Positions 5,997-10,258 of a stretch of 10,258 nt of DNA are shown here, one piece after another; the stretch's first letter is position 1, and each line of letters starts with the position of its first letter. Origin of the DNA: Saprospiraceae bacterium (lineage in GTDB: Bacteria; Bacteroidota; Bacteroidia; Chitinophagales; Saprospiraceae); contig JALVCY010000398.1 of the NCBI GenBank assembly GCA_027009605.1, positions 1 to 10,258 on the forward strand, in the 5' to 3' direction. The notes under the pieces were generated by a model that did not search any database, was not told the DNA's origin, and saw only the letters and a program-made list of their open reading frames with translations. The position numbers and the translations under genes are program-made.

Positions 5997-8900
5997 TTAT
6001 TCATCAAAATATCCGGTGACGACTCTTGCTTTAGTGCCATATTCCATCGAAATGGTCGAGCTACTGACCGATGTGCTAGACCTAGGATAACGATATTGCA
6101 TGATAAAAGATACAGGCATTAAGCGTCCGGTGTTTGTTCTTGGGAATGCCATCCTTTCCGTTGGTGTGTGAATAATTTGATAGTACATACTTCGAGTACT
6201 CGAAGAGACTACATTTCGTAGTTTTTGATACCCGGTAAAGAAATGTCTTTGCTCCATGTCATAGGCTAACCGGTTTTTGAAGCTTTGAAGTGCAGCTTTT
6301 CCGGTAGAATGCAAATATTGATTGACATGAACACTATAATCATCTTGGGATGAGTAATAGGGCATATAGAAAACATACATCGTGGTGTTGCCTAATAAAT
6401 TGTTGAGATATTCATCCGTTAGTGGCGAGTCAGATGGGCCACCTAAGGTGATGTGATTAAAATTATCCCAATTATATGCCAGCCTTCGAATATAATTTCT
6501 TGAGTATCCATCAGAACTGACTCTTGAGCGTATTTCAATCCAACGAGAGAAAAGAAATCTCTTGTAGATATTCGTGTAGTATTTGTTGGCTGGGAACTCC
6601 GCATAGGCAGCATCAGATGTAGAAATATCTTCATTCAAAACTAGCTTGATTAGCTTTCCAACAGTGTAAGTTCTGTTGCTTGTAGCTTTCTGAAAAGGTC
6701 TTGTGTCAAATGCTTCCGGATATTCAGGGATTGTTGTTGCTTCGATATGGACTGATTCAACGGATGTGCGTGATCCTCTTTGTGAAGCTTCCCAAGTCAT
6801 AGCATTGGCTTTTTGCTCAAAGGTGTTAAACCGGCTGGTTTGGAAGTAGTAATTATACAGTATTTTTTCGTTGGTATTTTTGGAAATGTTTCCGGGTAGT
6901 GTCCGTTTTCTATAGGTAGCGGTACTGCCATTTATGTTGAAAACGTTGATATCTTGTTGGTTAATATCAATGGTATAGGTGTGGGCCAATTGTGAATTAT
7001 GCAGGCCGGCAATCATTTGGTTCATTTGTTCTTCCGGAGTCGGATTCCGTTTAGAAATAATTTGTACGCTGTAAGCGGTATTATTTTGTAATGCACTTAC
7101 GTTAAATTTCAAAATCCTAAAATCATTTGTCTCCAAAGGCAAATCAATATGGGTTTCTTCGCCTGCATCAATAGGCGTAAACCTGGCTATATATTCATAA
7201 TGATTGCTTGCGTCTCCATATTCAGGGAATAGGTAGGACATGCCTTGTTTGAGTACGACATATCCGTATCCATTCTCCGTTTCTCCTTTCAAAAAGTGTT
7301 TTTGATTTTGCAAAGGATAGGTTAGCATGACACTTTGTTCGGGGATGGTGGTGGGGGCGTTCCCTGTTTTAAAACCATTTATTTTGATTTCACTCCAGTC
7401 GTGTCCGTTTGGTTTTTTTACATTTTGGCTGGTACCGTTAGCAAATAATTCTTTGACTTTTACTTCTAAGCTTTGGACATAACGGGTTTGTGGTTTTAAG
7501 ATGTCTTGCGGCATCATGGTTGCCATGATGTTTTCTTCGTTAAGCTCAATGTTGTTGCACAGCACATTCGCTCCGCCCCGCTCTTTCAATGTCCAAGAAC
7601 TGATATACGGCCTAAAGCGACGAATACCATTATCAACAGGAATTTCAAGAATCTCATTGACTTCTATGGCAAATACGGCTGCTCCGACATTCGTAACATC
7701 CACGTTGACACTACCTTCGGCCGGAGTCATGTCTTGAATAAAGGACATGGCATCGAGCATGCCGGAAGAGCTAATACTTGGTGTGCATTTGTGCCCGATG
7801 TTGGCTTCAAAACTGTAGGTCCCCTTGACGGCACCATGAAGGATGTTGTATCTAATCCGTCCACCACCGCTAGCCCATACCGGGTTGGGTAGTCCGCCTT
7901 GCAGCAAAATAGCGGCTGAGGCATCCAAAATAGTATATCTACCATGATAAAACATCAAATCCACATCTACGCCAAACTCTCCATGAATACCCGCATAAAA
8001 TTGCCCGGTGGCATACCAATTATTCACGCCGGGTACTTGTGGCACACCCGGGCTGGAGCCATATTCTGCACAAGTACGCGCCACATTGTGGGTCAAATTA
8101 ATATCATAGCCAATCACCATTCCAATGTCATAATAAAAAATACTAGGGCTTCCTTCTACGCTTACTTCATAGTAAGAGCCAAACGCAAATCCGGAGCCGG
8201 GAGGAAGTGCCGGTCTGGATGCTCCGGCCATCAAACTAGATACATCTCCACCTCCGGCAATGCCATCTTCTTGATTTTCATAAATATCCATGAAGGATTG
8301 TGGTGGGCTGGGTAATGTGGGCGGGACATCATGTCCTACCATCAAGTAGGAAGAAAAAGTCGCAATGCCTGCTACATTTAGCTTCCCGCGATTGGTGGGT
8401 GTACCCATATTGAAATACCAATAGTCTCTATTCATGGCAGTATAAAACGATGCCCATACAAAAGCATTATTGGTTGGGCCGGTGTAGTCTGCCGGTGGAT
8501 TGCTTATCGTCGTGCCACCTTTAATGACATCGTAGAAGTTAGCCGTCATAAACAGCTGTCCTTCAATGTGTTCTTCTCCGTTTTCTGCTGAACCCGGATT
8601 GTGATAGGAGACGCTTACATATCCTGTGATGGGTGTATCTGAGTCATTTAGGTCTTTGGCCATAGATCTGACGTTTCCTGCAAATCCAAAGGAGGTCATA
8701 CCCCCTCTATCTGAAAACTCAGCCCCTAAAGTTACATCAAAATTAAAGGCACGTCCTCCATCGGAAGAACCAAAAATCGCTTTAAAATTAAGTCCTAGCG
8801 CCGTATTAAAATCCGGTCTATATACTCCACCGGACGGCTGCGGGGCTTCACCCGCACTAGCGCTTATATTCGGTAAAGAACCTGTTTTGGTCATACGACG

Positions 8901-10258
8901 GGATACGCCACCACCCAAACCATACAACGATAAGCCGGAAAACACAGGAATACCTGCTTCCCCAAAACCAACTAATCCATCCACATACCAGTAGTCGTAC
9001 CACTGTGCCGTGTTGTATTCAGGGTCGGCAATACTAGCATTTTTGTAGGTGCCAAAATCGGCGGCCAATCGTGCACTAATCCCTGCCGGTAAGGTGACAT
9101 TCAATTCGCCCCTAGTTCCTTTGGCGCCATGCTCATTGTAGAATTCAAGAGAGCCTTTTAGACCAATGGTACTGATGTGTGCATCAATGCTAATGCCGGT
9201 TAAATCAACGCTGGTTAATTCTATTTTTTTGATTCCGGCTGCCTTGGGTCTAAGTGCAGACTTGAAGGTGATGCTGGTCGTTGCCGAAATGCCATCTTCT
9301 CCACTCGTTAATGTTAATTTTGGAGTCAAGGTGATGGTCGGATTAAAATTATTAAAACTAAAGCTGAATCCATCCAAGGTCAATGGGAATCCGGCCATGT
9401 TTTTTTGTGGGCTTGCCGGGCTGTATGTAAAATGACTGTCGTCAAATCCGGTTTTACTATTATAAGCTAAATGCTCAATCATCACATTCGGAATCTCCAC
9501 ACTCAAAGGGCCTAAGTCTATGGAGCCCGGATTGAATCTATCCGAAATGCTAATCTTAGCATTCAAATCCATCATGAATTTTACTTCGGGCTCTATGAGT
9601 AATTTGAAACTAGAGGAGGGTAGAATATCCGCTTCCGCTAAAAACATTGGCAAAGTAACTCCATTTCTTGGCTGAATGACAAACTGTAGCGTGTCCCCCT
9701 CCTGTTCTTCATCAAATAATAATTTATAATTCAAGTATTCATTTTCGCCGGATACAGGGAGACCTATTTTCCCTTTCATGGCGGCTTGCTCAAAATCATT
9801 TTGGACAACATCCATATAAATGGTATCAATGGAAAAGGAAGAGCCTTCCAAGTCATGGTTGGCCGAAAGGTTCATTAGATTTTCTACGCGAAAAGTAAAT
9901 GTGAACTGCCCATCATAAATGAAATTATGTAGTTGGGCGCTCATCGTTCTTTCGTCTCCGTGGACATTTCCTGCATACTCCGGAATTCTTAATTTTAGAT
10001 CTTTCATCCAAAAGCCCTTCCATGTATTTTGAACTCTAGGGTCTCCACTGCTCAGGGTTGGGCTGTTATAGTTAGCAGGTAGATTTTCCGTAAGGCCTTC
10101 AATATTACCAATGGTGGAATAATCAATCCAAGCTTCATCCACTTCAAAGGCAAAGCCATCCGGTGAGCCTGCAATTTGGAAAGCAGGGATATCTATTTGC
10201 GCAAGCATATTAAAATCATTGCATAAGGTAATATTTGTGTGCGCTTGTACAAAGCCGT
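5997..10258 (-). CDS. Giant beta-rich envelope-type protein of unknown function (5' end outside window)
   Basis: The frame runs without a stop from the window edge to TAA 5997-5999, at least 1419 codons. The first ATG (10206-10208) is internal: the 16 complete codons before it are open (GFVQAHTNITLCNDFN) and no signal peptide follows it. Numbered from that Met: about 1-350 is beta-rich with many alternating hydrophobic strands; about 360-800 is rich in Gly and aromatics (GLGGGVSRRM, DYWYFNMGTPTNRGKL, YYDIGMVIGYDINL, WYATGQFYAGIHGEFGVDVD) and looks like many amphipathic beta strands; about 825-950 resembles bacterial Ig-like or adhesion modules (DMTPAEGSVNVDVTN, then LKPQTRYV); 1110-1403 is rich in Tyr, Ser, Arg and Asn. 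The C-terminus ends TGYFDE, which is neither a T9SS type A tail nor a terminal-aromatic porin end. I recognise no enzyme motif and no named family. It is probably co-transcribed with the FN3 gene 44 bp downstream, which suggests they act together. Confidence 0.85.
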   Translation of the reverse strand, partial: GFVQAHTNITLCNDFNMLAQIDIPAFQIAGSPDGFAFEVDEAWIDYSTIGNIEGLTENLPANYNSPTLSSGDPRVQNTWKGFWMKDLKLRIPEYAGNVHGDERTMSAQLHNFIYDGQFTFTFRVENLMNLSANHDLEGSSFSIDTIYMDVVQNDFEQAAMKGKIGLPVSGENEYLNYKLLFDEEQEGDTLQFVIQPRNGVTLPMFLAEADILPSSSFKLLIEPEVKFMMDLNAKISISDRFNPGSIDLGPLSVEIPNVMIEHLAYNSKTGFDDSHFTYSPASPQKNMAGFPLTLDGFSFSFNNFNPTITLTPKLTLTSGEDGISATTSITFKSALRPKAAGIKKIELTSVDLTGISIDAHISTIGLKGSLEFYNEHGAKGTRGELNVTLPAGISARLAADFGTYKNASIADPEYNTAQWYDYWYVDGLVGFGEAGIPVFSGLSLYGLGGGVSRRMTKTGSLPNISASAGEAPQPSGGVYRPDFNTALGLNFKAIFGSSDGGRAFNFDVTLGAEFSDRGGMTSFGFAGNVRSMAKDLNDSDTPITGYVSVSYHNPGSAENGEEHIEGQLFMTANFYDVIKGGTTISNPPADYTGPTNNAFVWASFYTAMNRDYWYFNMGTPTNRGKLNVAGIATFSSYLMVGHDVPPTLPSPPQSFMDIYENQEDGIAGGGDVSSLMAGASRPALPPGSGFAFGSYYEVSVEGSPSIFYYDIGMVIGYDINLTHNVARTCAEYGSSPGVPQVPGVNNWYATGQFYAGIHGEFGVDVDLMFYHGRYTILDASAAILLQGGLPNPVWASGGGRIRYNILHGAVKGTYSFEANIGHKCTPSISSSGMLDAMSFIQDMTPAEGSVNVDVTNVGAAVFAIEVNEILEIPVDNGIRRFRPYISSWTLKERGGANVLCNNIELNEENIMATMMPQDILKPQTRYVQSLEVKVKELFANGTSQNVKKPNGHDWSEIKINGFKTGNAPTTIPEQSVMLTYPLQNQKHFLKGETENGYGYVVLKQGMSYLFPEYGDASNHYEYIARFTPIDAGEETHIDLPLETNDFRILKFNVSALQNNTAYSVQIISKRNPTPEEQMNQMIAGLHNSQLAHTYTIDINQQDINVFNINGSTATYRKRTLPGNISKNTNEKILYNYYFQTSRFNTFEQKANAMTWEASQRGSRTSVESVHIEATTIPEYPEAFDTRPFQKATSNRTYTVGKLIKLVLNEDISTSDAAYAEFPANKYYTNIYKRFLFSRWIEIRSRVSSDGYSRNYIRRLAYNWDNFNHITLGGPSDSPLTDEYLNNLLGNTTMYVFYMPYYSSQDDYSVHVNQYLHSTGKAALQSFKNRLAYDMEQRHFFTGYQKLRNVVSSSTRSMYYQIIHTPTERMAFPRTNTGRLMPVSFIMQYRYPRSSTSVSSSTISMEYGTKARVVTGYFDE

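Noticed and set aside
7501..9435. Several plus-strand open frames of 78-128 codons (for example 7506-7892, 7944-8315, 8626-8994, 9166-9435)
   Set aside because: All lie antisense inside the giant minus-strand gene, have no domain or signal features, and overlap one another's frames. They are shadows of the real coding frame.
10206..10208. ATG as the true start of the giant minus-strand gene
   Set aside because: The same frame stays open to the window edge with ordinary coding sequence, and no signal peptide or promoter box is at this ATG. The gene is truncated by the window.

Overview
The window looks like a chromosomal stretch from a Bacteroidetes (Bacteroidota) bacterium. Two adjacent plus-strand genes end in C-terminal sorting domains of the type IX secretion system (T9SS type A). 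The promoter in front of the large plus-strand gene fits the Bacteroidetes TTTG-N19-TAnnTTTG form. The proteins are large, modular, export-directed and rich in C-type-lectin-like, leucine-rich-repeat and fibronectin III modules. A Saprospiria-like member is plausible from the architecture, but this is impression only; there is no rRNA or marker gene to place it.

Layout. (1) 1-111: the last 36 codons of a plus-strand gene, a T9SS sorting-domain tail. (2) 112-384: intergenic, with a good sigma-ABfr-type promoter near its end. (3) 385-3594, plus: a secreted multidomain protein with three nearly identical 124-residue C-type-lectin-like repeats separated by CARDB/DUF11-like beta domains and an LRR / receptor-L-like block, then a T9SS tail. 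(4) 3595-3879: a convergent intergenic region. It holds a 161-bp MITE-like element with perfect 13-bp terminal inverted repeats, an 8-bp target duplication and a central 26-bp palindrome, followed by a strong intrinsic terminator for the minus-strand genes. (5) 3880-5952, minus: a secreted protein made of consecutive fibronectin III modules, the first split by a helical insertion. (6) 5997-10258, minus: the 3' part (at least 1419 codons) of a giant beta-rich protein of unknown function; its 5' end lies outside the window.

The minus-strand genes are 44 bp apart with no recognisable promoter between them. They share one terminator, so they are probably an operon: giant protein first, FN3 protein second. 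Both halves of the window are devoted to envelope or extracellular proteins. The plus-strand protein is most simply read as a surface-anchored or secreted adhesin or recognition protein delivered by T9SS. The minus-strand pair is uncharacterised and may form a surface assembly. No defence system, RNA gene, CRISPR array, transposase or metabolic gene is visible. The most unusual structure is the small non-coding element at 3608-3784.
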